Below are positions 11,746 to 22,098 of a stretch of DNA of 64,000 bases, in pieces. The translations under genes were made by a program, and so were the position numbers. The notes under the pieces were generated by a model. It saw nothing but the letters and a program-made list of their open reading frames with translations. It was not told the DNA's origin and ran no database searches. This stretch comes from Liolophura sinensis (Eukaryota > Mollusca > Polyplacophora > Chitonida > Chitonidae). The stretch lies in the NCBI RefSeq assembly GCF_032854445.1, contig NC_088303.1, positions 18,235,501-18,299,500 of the forward strand. The letters are read 5' to 3'. Each line of letters begins with the position of its first letter. Position 1 is the first letter of the stretch.

Positions 11746-12678
11746 AATATTTTATTCAAATTTTCCATCATAAGTGTGGTTATTTTTGCGATTATCAACT
11801 ACATACAATCATCTTTATTTCCTTCTCTCCGCTAGATACAGATATTCTTTGAAAACACGCATTTAGAACCAAGGCACCGGTTAGCAACTTTAATGCTTTA
11901 AAGTAAAACATACATTCAATATGAGTTCTGCAACCTTCTCCAAGTACCGGGTTTCTGATTCTATAAATGTTTTAAGCATGACATGGGTGAAAATCGGGCA
12001 ATTTGCTAATCAATCTGAACCATTACATTCATTCAGAATGTCGTTATGCAACAATAAACTAAAAATCGATTCTTTCACGATCAGCTGGCAGTCATGAAAA
12101 CCATATTTGGAATCTATATGAAATAACATTTTCAGATGATGTACTTTTTTTTAGTTCCTTCAATTTGAGATGTTATCATTTTCACATCAAAAATATACTG
12201 TTTCCTGGTTCAGACACGTTCTTACCAAGATGTTGCTGAAATATTTTCTACGAGGCGTTAATAATAATGCATGCATTCATTTTGATGTGCAAACCGCTCT
12301 ATATATGAGCTTAATTGTCAGTCCTTGAAAAGTGCTTTCCACCGCAGAGGTTCTCTGATATATTATTATATTGATATCTTTCATCCCGTTGCGCGATATG
12401 AATGGTTTGCTAAAAAAATTACGTTTTTGGATTTTATTACAAACATGCGCGTTTTGACAAGACACAAGATCCTGTCTTGATGCACACGTTTAAGCCTGGA
12501 CGATATAATTGTCATATTGTTACATATAACCAGCCCATGCCTATGCATTAGGGATACCCGCTGGACTTCACAAAAGAATCGATTTTTCCTTTCTTGTTAC
12601 ATAATGACATAGATACGTTAATGCTTTGCGACACGAGGTTGATGTGGATGTATTTAATTAAATGATTATACATAATAT

Positions 12679-12760
12679 GACGAGGTGGCCGAGTGGTTAA
12701 GGCGATGGACTGCTAATCCATTGGGCTCTGCCCGCGTGGGTTCGAATCCCATCCTCGTCG
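12679..12760 (+). tRNA. tRNA-Ser(GCT), copy 4
   Basis: Identical gene, 1,015 bp after copy 3, with the long-type upstream block and a T4 terminator. It starts the second turn of a long-short dimer. Confidence 0.97.
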
Positions 12761-13470
12761 AATATTTTATTCAAATTTTCCATCATAAGTGTGGTTATTT
12801 TTGCAATTATTAGCTACATACCGTCGTCTTTATTTACTTCTCTCCGCTAGATACAGATATTCTTTGAAAACACGCATTTAGAACCAAGGCATCGGTTAGC
12901 AACTTTAATGCTTTAAAGTAAAACATACATTCAATATGAGTTCTGCAACCTTCTCCAAGTACCGGGTTTCTGATTCTATAAATGTTTTAAGCGTGACATG
13001 GGTGAAAATCGGGCAAATTTGGCAATTAATCTGAACCATTACATTCATTCAGAATGTCGTTATGTAACAATAAACTAAAATCGATTCTTTCACGATCAGC
13101 TGGCAGTCATGAAAACCAAATTTGGAATCTATATGAAATAGCCTTTTCAGATGATGTACTTTTTTTGAAGTTCCTTCAATTTGAGATGTTATCATTTTCA
13201 CATCAAAAATATACTGTTTCCTGGTTCAGACACGTTCTTACCAAGATGTTGCTGAAATATTTCCTACGAGGCGTTAATAATAATCCATGCATTCATTTTT
13301 GATGTGCAAACTGCTCTATATATGAGCTTAATTGTCAGTCCTTGAAAAGTGCTTTCCACCGCAGAGGTTCTCTGGTATATTATTATATTGATATCTTTCA
13401 TCCCGTTGCGCGATATGAATGGTTTGCTAATAAATGCGTTGTTGCATTTTACAAAGATTAAAGATGACAT

Positions 13471-13552
13471 GACGAGGTGGCCGAGTGGTTAAGGCGATGG
13501 ACTGCTAATCCATTGGGCTCTGCCCGCGTGGGTTCGAATCCCATCCTCGTCG
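13471..13552 (+). tRNA. tRNA-Ser(GCT), copy 5
   Basis: Identical gene, 792 bp after copy 4, with the short-type upstream block and a T4 terminator. Confidence 0.97.
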
Positions 13553-14486
13553 AATATTTTATTCAAATTTTCCATCATAAGTGTGGTTATTTTTGCGATT
13601 ATCAGCTACATACCGTCGTCTTTATTTACTTCTCTCCGCTAGATACAGATATTCTTTGAAAACACGCATTTAGAACCAAGGCATCGGTTAGCAACTTTAA
13701 TGCTTTAAAGTAAAACATACATTCAATATGAGTTCTGCAACCTTCTCCAAGTACCGGGTTTCTGATTCTATAAATGTTTTAAGCATGACATGGGTGAAAA
13801 TCGGGCAATTTGCTAATCAATCTGAACCATTACATTCATTCAGAATGTCGTTATGCAACAATAAACTAAAAATCGATTCTTTCACGATCAGCTGGCAGTC
13901 ATGAAAACCATATTTGGAATCTATATGAAATAACATTTTCAGATGATGTACTTTTTTTTAGTTCCTTCAATTTGAGATGTTATCATTTTCACATCAAAAA
14001 TATACTGTTTCCTGGTTCAGACACGTTCTTACCAAGATGTTGCTGAAATATTTTCTACGAGGCGTTAATAATAATCCATGCATTCATTTTTGATGCGCAA
14101 ACTGCTCTATATATGAGCTTAATTGTCAGCCCTTGAAAAGTGCTTTCCACCGCAGAGGTTCTCTGATATATTATTATATTGATATCTTTCATCCCGTTGC
14201 GCGATATGAATGGTTTGCTAAAAAAATTACGTTTTTGGATTTTATTACAAACATGCGCGTTTTGACAAGACACAAGATCCTGTCTTGATGCACAAGTTTA
14301 AGCCTGGACGATATAATTGTCATATTGTTACATATAACCAGCCCATGCCTATGCATTAGGGATACCCGCTGGACTTCACAAAAGAATCGATTTTTCCTTT
14401 CTTGTTACATAATGACATAGATACGTTAATGCTTTGCGACACGAGGTTGATGTGGATGTATTTAATTAAATGATTATACATAATAT

Positions 14487-14568
14487 GACGAGGTGGCCGA
14501 GTGGTTAAGGCGATGGACTGCTAATCCATTGGGCTCTGCCCGCGTGGGTTCGAATCCCATCCTCGTCG
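14487..14568 (+). tRNA. tRNA-Ser(GCT), copy 6
   Basis: Identical gene, 1,016 bp after copy 5, with the long-type upstream block and a T4 terminator. Confidence 0.97.
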
Positions 14569-15500
14569 AATATTTTATTCAAATTTTCCATCATAAGTGT
14601 GGTTATTAAGGCGATTATCAGCTACATACCGTCGTCTTTATTTACTTCTCTCCGCTAGATACAGATATTCTTTGAAAACACGCGTTTAGAACCAAGGCAT
14701 CGGTTAGCAACTTTAATGCTTTAAAGTAAAACATACATTCAATATGAGTTCTGCAACCTTCTCCAAGTACCGGGTTTCTGATTCTATAAATGTTTTAAGC
14801 ATGACATGGGTGAAAATCGGGCAATTTGCTAATCAATCTGAACCATTACATTCATTCAGAATGTCGTTATGCAACAATAAACTAAAAATCGATTCTTTCA
14901 CGATCAGCTGGCAGTCATGAAAACCATATTTGGAATCTATATGAAACAACCTTTTCAGATGATGTACTTTTTTTTAGTTCCTTCAGTTTGAGATGTTATC
15001 ATTTTCACATCAAAAATATACTTTTCCTGGTTCAGACACGTTCTTACCAAGATGTTGCTGATATATTTCCTACGAGGCGTTAATAATAATGCATGCATTC
15101 ATTTTGATGTGCAAACTGCTCTATATATGAGATTAATTGTCAGCCCTTGAAAAGTGCTTTCCACCGCAGAGGTTCTCTGATATATTATTATATTGATATC
15201 TTTCATCCCGTTTCGCGATATGAATGGTTTGCTAAAAAAATTACGTTTTTGGATTTTATTACAAACATGCGCGTTTTGACAAGACACAAGATCCTGTCTT
15301 GATGTACACGTTTAAGCCTAGACGATATAATTGTCATATTGTTACATATAACCAGCCCATGCCTGTGCATTAGGGATACCCGCTGGACTTCACAAAAGAA
15401 TCGATTTTTCCTTTCTTGTTACATAATGACATAGATACGTTAATGCTTTGCGACACGAGGCTGATGTGCATGTATTTAATTAAATCATTATACATAATAT

Positions 15501-15582
15501 GACGAGGTGGCCGAGTGGTTAAGGCGATGGACTGCTAATCCATTGGGCTCTGCCCGCGTGGGTTCGAATCCCATCCTCGTCG
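15501..15582 (+). tRNA. tRNA-Ser(GCT), copy 7
   Basis: Identical gene, 1,014 bp after copy 6, with the long-type upstream block. It is the middle of a run of three long units. Confidence 0.97.
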
Positions 15583-16515
15583 AATATTTTATTCAACTTT
15601 TCCATCATAAGTGTGGTTACTTTTGCGATTATCAACTACATACAATCATCTTTATTTACTTCTCTCCACTAGATTCAGATATTCTTTGAAAACACGCATT
15701 TAGAACCAAGGCAATGGTTAGCAACTTTAATGCTTTAAAGTAAAACATACATTCAATATGAGTTCTGCAACCTTCTCCAAGTACCGGGTTTCTGATTCTA
15801 TAAATGTTTTAAGCATGACATGGGTGAAAATCGGGCAATTTGCTAATCAATCTGAACCATTACATTCATTCAGAATGTCGTTATGCAACAATAAACTAAA
15901 AATCGATTCTTTTACGATCAGCTGGCAGTCATGAAAACCATATTTGGAATCTATATGAAACAACCTTTTCAGATGATGTACTTTTTTTTAGTTCCTTCAA
16001 TTTGAGATGTTATCATTTTCACATCAAAAATATACTGTTTCCTGGTTCAGACACGTTCTTACCAAGATGTTGCTGATATATTTCCTACGAGGCGTTAATA
16101 ATAATGCATGCATTCATTTTGATGTGCAAACCGCTCTATATATGAGCTTAATTGTCAGCCCTTGAAAAGTGCTTTCCACCGCAGAGGTTCTCTGATATAT
16201 TATTATATTGATATCTTTCATCCCGTTGCGCGATATGAATGGTTTGCTAAAAAAATTACGTTTTTGGATTTTATTACAAACATGCGCGTTTTGACAAGAC
16301 ACAAGATCCTGTCTTGATGTACACGTTTAAGCCTGGACGATATAATTGTCATATTGTTACATATAACCAGCCCATGCCTGTGCATTAGGGATACCCGCTG
16401 GACTTCACAAAAGAATCGATTTTTCCTTTCTTGTTACATAATGACATAGATACATTAATGCTTTGCGACACAAGGCTGATGTGCATGTATTTAATTAAAT
16501 CATTATACATAATAT

Positions 16516-16597
16516 GACGAGGTGGCCGAGTGGTTAAGGCGATGGACTGCTAATCCATTGGGCTCTGCCCGCGTGGGTTCGAATCCCATCCTCGTCG
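16516..16597 (+). tRNA. tRNA-Ser(GCT), copy 8
   Basis: Identical gene, 1,015 bp after copy 7, with the long-type upstream block. This is the last fully intact copy. Confidence 0.97.
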
Positions 16598-17307
16598 AAT
16601 ATTTTATTCAAATTTTCCGTCATAAGTGTGGTTATTTTTGCGATTATCAACTACATACAATCATCTTTATTTACTTCTCTCCACTAGATTCAGATATTCT
16701 TTGAAAACACGCATTTAGAACCAAGGCATCGGTTAGCAACTTTAATGCTTTAAAGTAAAACATACATTCAATATGAGTTCTGCAACCTTCTCCAAGTACC
16801 GGGTTTCTGATTCTATAAATGTTTTAAGCGTGACATGGGTGAAAATCGGGCAATTTGCTAATCAATCTGAGCCATTACATTCATTCAGAATGTCGTTATG
16901 GAACAATAAACTAAAAATCGATTCTTTCACGATCAGCTGGCAGTCATGAAAACCAAATTTGGAATCTTTATGAAATAGCCTTTTCAGATGATGTACTTTT
17001 TTTGAAGTTCCTTCAATATGAGATGTTATCATTTTCACATCAAAAATATACTGTTTCCTGGTTCAGACACGTTCTTACTAAGATGTTGCTGAAATATTTC
17101 CTACGAGGCGTTAATAATAATCCATGCATTCATTTTTGATGTGCAAACTGCTCTATATATGAGCTTAATTGTCAGTCCTTGAAAAGTGCTTTCCACCGCA
17201 AAGGTTCTCTGATATATTATTATACTGATATCTTTCATCCCGTTGCGCGATATGAATGGTTTGCTAATAAATCCGTTGTTGCATTTTACAAAGATTAAAG
17301 ATAACAT

Positions 17308-17358
17308 GACGAGGTGGCCGAGTGGTTAAGGCGATGGACTGCTAATCCAGTGGGCTCT
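17308..17358 (+). pseudogene. tRNA-Ser(GCT) pseudogene, 3' part deleted
   Basis: The 5' half is intact up to GGGCTCT in the variable arm. Then about 41 bp are missing, covering the rest of the variable arm, the T arm, the 3' acceptor and the first spacer bases. The spacer resumes at TCAAATTTTCC. The last anticodon-stem base is also changed (TCCAG for TCCAT). Without the B box it should be silent. It lies 792 bp after copy 8, with a short-type block upstream. Confidence 0.95.
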
Positions 17359-18053
17359 TCAAATTTTCCATCATAAGTGTGGTTATTTTTGCGATTATCA
17401 GCTACATACCGTCGTCTTTATTTACTTCTCTCCGCTAGATACAGATATTCTTTGAAAACACGCATTTAGAACCAAGGCATCGGTTAGCAACTTTAATCCT
17501 TTAAAGTAAAACATACATTCAATATGAGTTCTGCAACCTTCTCCAAGTACCGGGTTTCTGATTCTATAAATGTTTTAAGCATGACATGGGTGAAAATCGG
17601 GCAATTTGCTAATCAATCTGAGCCATTACATTCATTCAGAATGTCGTTATGCAACAATAAACTAAAAATCGATTCTTTCACGATTAGCTGGCAGTCATGA
17701 AAACCATATTTGGAATCTATATGAAACAACCTTTTCAGATGATGTACTTTTTTTTAGTTCCTTCAATATGAGATGTTATCATTTTCACATCAAAAATATA
17801 CTGTTTCCTGGTTCAGACACGTTCTTACCAAGATGTTGCTGAAATATTTCCTACGAGGCGTTAATAATAATCCATGCATTCATTTTTGATGTGCAAACTG
17901 CTCTATATATGAGCTTAATTGTCAGTCCTTGACAAGTGCTTTCCACCGCAGAGGTTCTCTGGTATATTATTATATTGATATCTTTCGTCCCGTTGCGCGA
18001 TATGAATGGTTTGCTAATAAATACGTTGTTGCATTTTACAAAGATGAAAATAT

Positions 18054-18135
18054 GACTAGGTGGCCGAGTGGTTAAGGCGATGGACTGCTAATCCATCGGG
18101 CTCTGCCCGCGTGGGTTCGAATCCCATCCTCGTCT
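18054..18135 (+). pseudogene. tRNA-Ser(GCT)-like gene with damaged acceptor end
   Basis: Full-length 82-nt relative with anticodon GCT. Acceptor base 4 is T instead of G, giving a mismatch in the stem (GACTAGG against CCTCGTC). The discriminator is T instead of the G needed for serine charging. The variable arm has a C that makes an extra G-C pair. A and B boxes remain, so it may be transcribed, but charging should be poor. It could be a relaxed or dying copy at the array edge. Confidence 0.8.
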
Positions 18136-19723
18136 TTGCTTTTACTATGTTCCATCCTGACACTGTGCTTGTCTACTACTTTTGCGATTATCAACTGCAT
18201 ACAGTTGTCTTTATTTACATCCCCACTAGTTGTAAAGTAAAAAATAAAATATTCTTCGAAAATACACAGAACATTATGACACTCATATACCGCTTAGCTT
18301 AGCAGCTTTAATGCTTTTAAATGAACCGTATCTCCACGTGGTTCTACATCGTACAATATCACATATTAGTAAATCGCCTTCTTTAAGTACCATTTCCCTG
18401 ATTCTATAACATGCTCCAATCGTGATATGGCTGGAAATCAGACAAATTTAGCAACCAATCCTAATCATTATATTCATTTATTCATTCTAATTACCTCATT
18501 TTTTACACATGTTTGATTTTAGGTAGTTAAAAAAACGCCCTGATTATTACCTGTTCTCGTAATATGGCTGAAATACCTCCAACCTGGCGTTCAACCCTAA
18601 TTCGTTCAAATGAGATCATTTCGTGCCGATTCCAAATTTGTGTTTTTAGTGTGAATAAAATACAAATATAAATTGAGGCTCTGTGGTACGGTATACTTTT
18701 TGGACCATACTAAACAAGCCTAAAGACATGCATTGAGGTTCACCAAGCGTCAACCACCCGTTCAACTCGCCATGTCATGCAACATGTATTGATTGAAAAG
18801 GTCTACTGTCCTCAAGCCATGGCGTGTAAACGCCATTATGTAACAGTACAATAGAAATTGATCCTTTCGTGACGAGCAGCTAACAGCCATTAGGCCTGTA
18901 ATAGTTCACTGGGTATGGGCAGATCAGAAACAATACGAAAACTGTAGCACCCAGACGAAAAAGAGGTCGACAAACAAGATCTTATGCCTGGTTAATTCTT
19001 GAATGTTTTTAATGAATAAAAATCACGAAAATAATATTTGTAATCTGTATGAAATGACCTTCCAGATGACGCATACACGTGTTTTATCTCAATGTGGAAT
19101 GCTCCTTCAATATGACGTTATCATATTCGTATCAGATATCTTACTGTTTCCTGGGGTGTCTCACCAAGATGTTGCTGAAATATCTCTAACGTGGCATTAA
19201 TAATAACAATTCATTCATTTATTAATTCAAAATAGAAATCAATTCTACTGTGACTACTAGCTGAGAGTCATTAGGCCTGTAATAGCTCACAGATGGACAG
19301 ATCAGAAGCAATCTGATAATTGTACCATCGAGACGAAAACGTGGTCGACAAACAGTATCTTCTGTCTTATCGAAACATATATTGTTTTTATTTTATTAAC
19401 TATACGAACATGTAAAAAATCATGAAAATTATTTTTGGAATCTGAAATCTTAATTTTCAGTCCTCAATATTTCATCCTGTTATGAATGGTTTACTAAAAG
19501 ATTACGTTTTTGCGTTTTACTCCATATACATGCGCGTTTTGACAAGACACAAGATTTTGTTTTCCACCAGGACGACATAATTATTATACTGTTACAGATC
19601 TACCGATGTACAGTGAACGACTGTGCATTAATGCTACCCGTTTGACGAAAGAATCGATTTTTTAAAATTTTTTTATTGTAACATATTCACTTGATGCACA
19701 TGTATTCAAGAGATACACAACAT
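18136..19723 (+). repeat. Decayed right-hand units of the tRNA-Ser array
   Basis: Spacer motifs appear in order but diverged, for example GCAGCTTTAATGCTTTTAAA near 18302 and ACATGCGCGTTTTGACAAGA at 19528-19547. Two related blocks (about 18846-18990 and 19237-19375; both contain TTAGGCCTGTAATAG) show an internal duplication. No tRNA remnant was found between 18136 and 19723. The block before 19724 is the long type. Confidence 0.75.
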
Positions 19724-19745
19724 GGCGAGGTGGCCGAGTGGTTAA
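19724..19745 (+). pseudogene. tRNA-Ser 5' fragment, cut in the D loop
   Basis: Only acceptor 5' strand and D arm up to GCCGAGTGGTTAA are present, with one change (GGCGAGG for GACGAGG). At 19746 the sequence switches abruptly to retrotransposon-like coding sequence. The preceding 200 bp are a decayed long-type block, so this was a normal array unit before the break. Confidence 0.85.
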
Positions 19746-20168
19746 AACCCGAGGACATAGTTCACCTATTTTTTAGATGTAAAGACTTGGAAGCACTACA
19801 TGGGTATCTTGGGTTAATGCTAACGGGGGTATTTAAATCTGCATCTGTCATAACTGTAAATTATTTAGATTTTAAAGCACTTGTTATGTTTGGACTAGCT
19901 GATAAGAAAGGCAACGTTAACGGTTTTTTTTATAAACATTGTATGCAGTCGCGCAAGGCTTGCCATATACAAACGACGTACTCTGCTTATGTACCATGGA
20001 AAACATATTAGCGTTGTTTCTCCCTTCAAAGCTATGGTATTACAAGAAGTGAAAATGGCGCACCTGTATTTTACTCCTTGGCCAGATCTGTTCTTCGGGC
20101 TATATGTCATGTTTAATCCTTTTATCGATGTAAATGACAACGACAATTTGAGGATTATGTTGGAATAG
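19746..20168 (+). pseudogene. Non-LTR retrotransposon remnant (C-terminal region, Tx1/L1-like)
   Basis: The first frame, ending 20011, reads EDIVHLFFRCKDLEALHGYL, which fits the second half of the zinc-binding motif downstream of the reverse transcriptase in Tx1/L1-type elements (acidic residue, H-x-F, then C, then a leucine-rich stretch). A second frame to 20168 has SPFKAMVLQEVKMAHLYF, resembling the conserved patch near the end of such proteins. The frame change shows it is dead. The 5' side is truncated at the tRNA D loop. The clade is my inference from the pattern; other non-LTR clades are possible. Confidence 0.6.
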
Positions 20169-21423
20169 TTTGTTATTCTGTGAATATAATGTACTGTTAG
20201 TTTACATCTAGTCCTTGTCTCGTTTCAACATGTAAAAGGTAGGCCTACAGTAACCATTGTATGTCCTGAACTCTGGTAAATAAATATACCCCTCCCCACC
20301 CCTCCCCCCCATAAAAAAATCCCCACCCTCGTCCTCAAATTTTGTTATAATTTTGTCGCTATCCGCTGCTGAAATTCAATTATTTCCTAGAAAAACACAA
20401 ATCGGACAAAGCTAGACCCGTAGGCCTACGTAGCATGGAAGGTCTGCTAGCAATCAGCGGATGGTCGTGGGTTTCGCCCGGGCTCTTAAATTTTTTATTT
20501 ATTTATTTATAATATGCCTTTATTATTTAGCCTATATGGATCCTGGAACTAATAGGCCAAAGGCGCTAACTGCTATATTTAGTCCCAGATCGATCGCACC
20601 TCTTTTCATAAAGTAAAAGAAAGCTAAGGTATGAAGTACGGTTTATAATACAGACAACAGACAAGAGTGTTGAAAGACATTTAAATATTTTAATGCTGTG
20701 GTGGGCTTTTTGAGCCATAATGACGGTATATAGGAACTCTGATGTCACATCACCTTTTTTCCTGATGCTCACCAGAGGGAAGGAATTTTTGGAAACGTTA
20801 TTTCAGTAATCTTTTACTCATGGGTAAAAAGAGATATCCCAACATTCAATATGGTGTTTGGAGTTGGAAAAACTTCCTGCGACATCAGAGTTCCTAAACT
20901 CTAATAGTATGATCCATAAAGCCAACGTCTGGAACGCTTTCAACTCTTTTCACAAAATCTAAAAAAAAAATAATTGAAAGTATATGCTTAGCTTTAAATG
21001 GTCTATTTAGTGATGACTACTTCGATTTCTTCGAGGTCCTTTCCTTTATTGCAGTCATGTAGACTGTACAACCGAACAGATTAAAGTTTTAAAATATTCA
21101 TATAAACCACTACAAGTGCAATTGTGGAAATGGTAGCTTGTTTTCTTCCTACGTATATGAGATGTCAAACACACTGTGTTCACTTTACAAGTCGTGTATT
21201 AAAAATTCTGTATTGTGTTGTATCAATAGACTAAGGGACACAACTCTTGCTTCTATGTCTTTGTTCTCTATCGTCCTATTTAATGATCTTTTTCGTGAAA
21301 CATTAGTTTATTTTTCCTTCTAATTGAACGGAATATTACAGAAAATGAAAATTTGCCAAGACGTAAACGGGTTTTAATATCTAAAATCTATTGGATAGTA
21401 TTTTGTTCGATCGATCACGTGTG
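20169..21423. other. Gene-free stretch between retroelement remnant and tRNA-Tyr
   Basis: A short family A SINE fragment (about 20438-20488, containing GGATGGTCGTGGGTTTCGCC) is the only clear feature. A stretch at 20320-20345 (CCCACCCTCGTCC) faintly resembles the tRNA-Ser 3' end and could be the far side of the retroelement insertion, but the match is short. A decayed frame near 20865-20960 might belong to another retroelement piece. Confidence 0.4.
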
Positions 21424-21512
21424 CCGTCGATAGCTCAGTTGGTAGAGCGGAGGACTGTAGTGGGAAAGCCGTTGTAATCCTTAGGTCACTGGTTCGATTC
21501 CGGTTCGACGGA
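21424..21512 (+). tRNA. tRNA-Tyr(GTA) with a 16-nt intron
   Basis: The acceptor is 7 bp (CCGTCGA/TCGACGG) with discriminator A. The D arm is in TAGCTCAGTTGGTAGAGC, the anticodon stem is GAGGA/TCCTT and the loop is CTGTAG-A with anticodon GTA. An intron at 21461-21476 sits between positions 37 and 38, the usual place in eukaryotic nuclear tRNAs; tRNA-Tyr genes nearly always have one. The T arm contains GGTTCGATTCC. A strong T-run terminator follows at about 21524 and 21531. No sign of decay. Confidence 0.96.
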
Positions 21513-21836
21513 CAGGTGCACATTTTTGGTCTTTTTTATTTTTCTTTGTCATTGACTTAAACTTCGGGCGGAATTAAAAACGGTGGTTTAAATTTACAAA
21601 ACACTGAATGTAAGCTACAAACCTTTGCTGTTAAACATGTAAGCAAGCTCATTAACGGAACGCCGACAAAATAGCGCTTCTTTGCAATATATTGGCTGGG
21701 ATAGTTTCTGCGGGATGTTAATCCCAGGTTGCAAGTATTGTGTAAATGCCTCCATTTCACCGTTTTGTTTTAAACACATGGAAATTTACTTGCATTTTCT
21801 CCACTGACACCCCATGCTTTGTAAAATTAAATCCAA

Positions 21837-22098
21837 TGGTCACTCATTTGGAGAAATGTTTTCGATGATTTTTTGGACAACAACCTAGTTCACTTTGCAT
21901 TTAAAGTTGTTCATGATATTTTGCCTATGAAAGGACGCCTTGTGCGCCAATACATCTGTCTCTACGACAGTTGTGTATTTTTTGGGAGCGCAGAAACAAC
22001 AAATCCATCGTTTCGTGAGATCCTCTATGTCGAATCCGCTTATAATTTCCTCCATTCACATCTTCTTTCAGTAAGCATGCTTTCTTCCAGATTTAAAT
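21837..22098 (+). pseudogene. Second non-LTR retrotransposon fragment (Tx1/L1-like)
   Basis: An open frame reads WSLIWRNVFDDFLD, then HFAFKVVHDILPMKGRLVRQ, then Cys and SAETTNPSF. This order (Trp-rich start, W/F-K-V-x-H-x-I-L-P, R-L-x-R, Cys, x-E-T) matches the segment leading into the C-terminal zinc-binding motif of Tx1/L1-like proteins. One expected Cys is replaced (CVFFG) and the His-containing half is degraded. It partly precedes the domain region seen at 19746-20168, so it is from another copy or a rearranged piece. It starts about 320 bp after the tRNA-Tyr gene. Confidence 0.55.

Larger units (their letters stand above)
9944..18053 (+). repeat. Spacers of the tRNA-Ser tandem array, two length classes
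   Basis: Starts of successive genes are 1010, 792, 1015, 792, 1016, 1014, 1015, 792 and 746 bp apart. All spacers share about 730 bp. Long units then carry about 260 bp (for example 10603-10871, including CATGCGCGTTTTGACAAGAC); short units carry about 40 bp instead (TGCGTTGTTGCATTTTACAA). Frames of 60-135 codons inside the spacers are broken in some copies by single-base changes (an extra A before TCGATTCTTT; a T run before AGTTCC), so they are not protein genes. Frames that begin MAEWLRRW run through the tRNA itself. Confidence 0.95.

Noticed and set aside
10114-16704. Repeated frames of 60-135 codons in the tRNA array
   Set aside because: Those beginning MAEWLRRW are read through the tRNA gene. 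The spacer frames are broken by single-base length changes in other copies.
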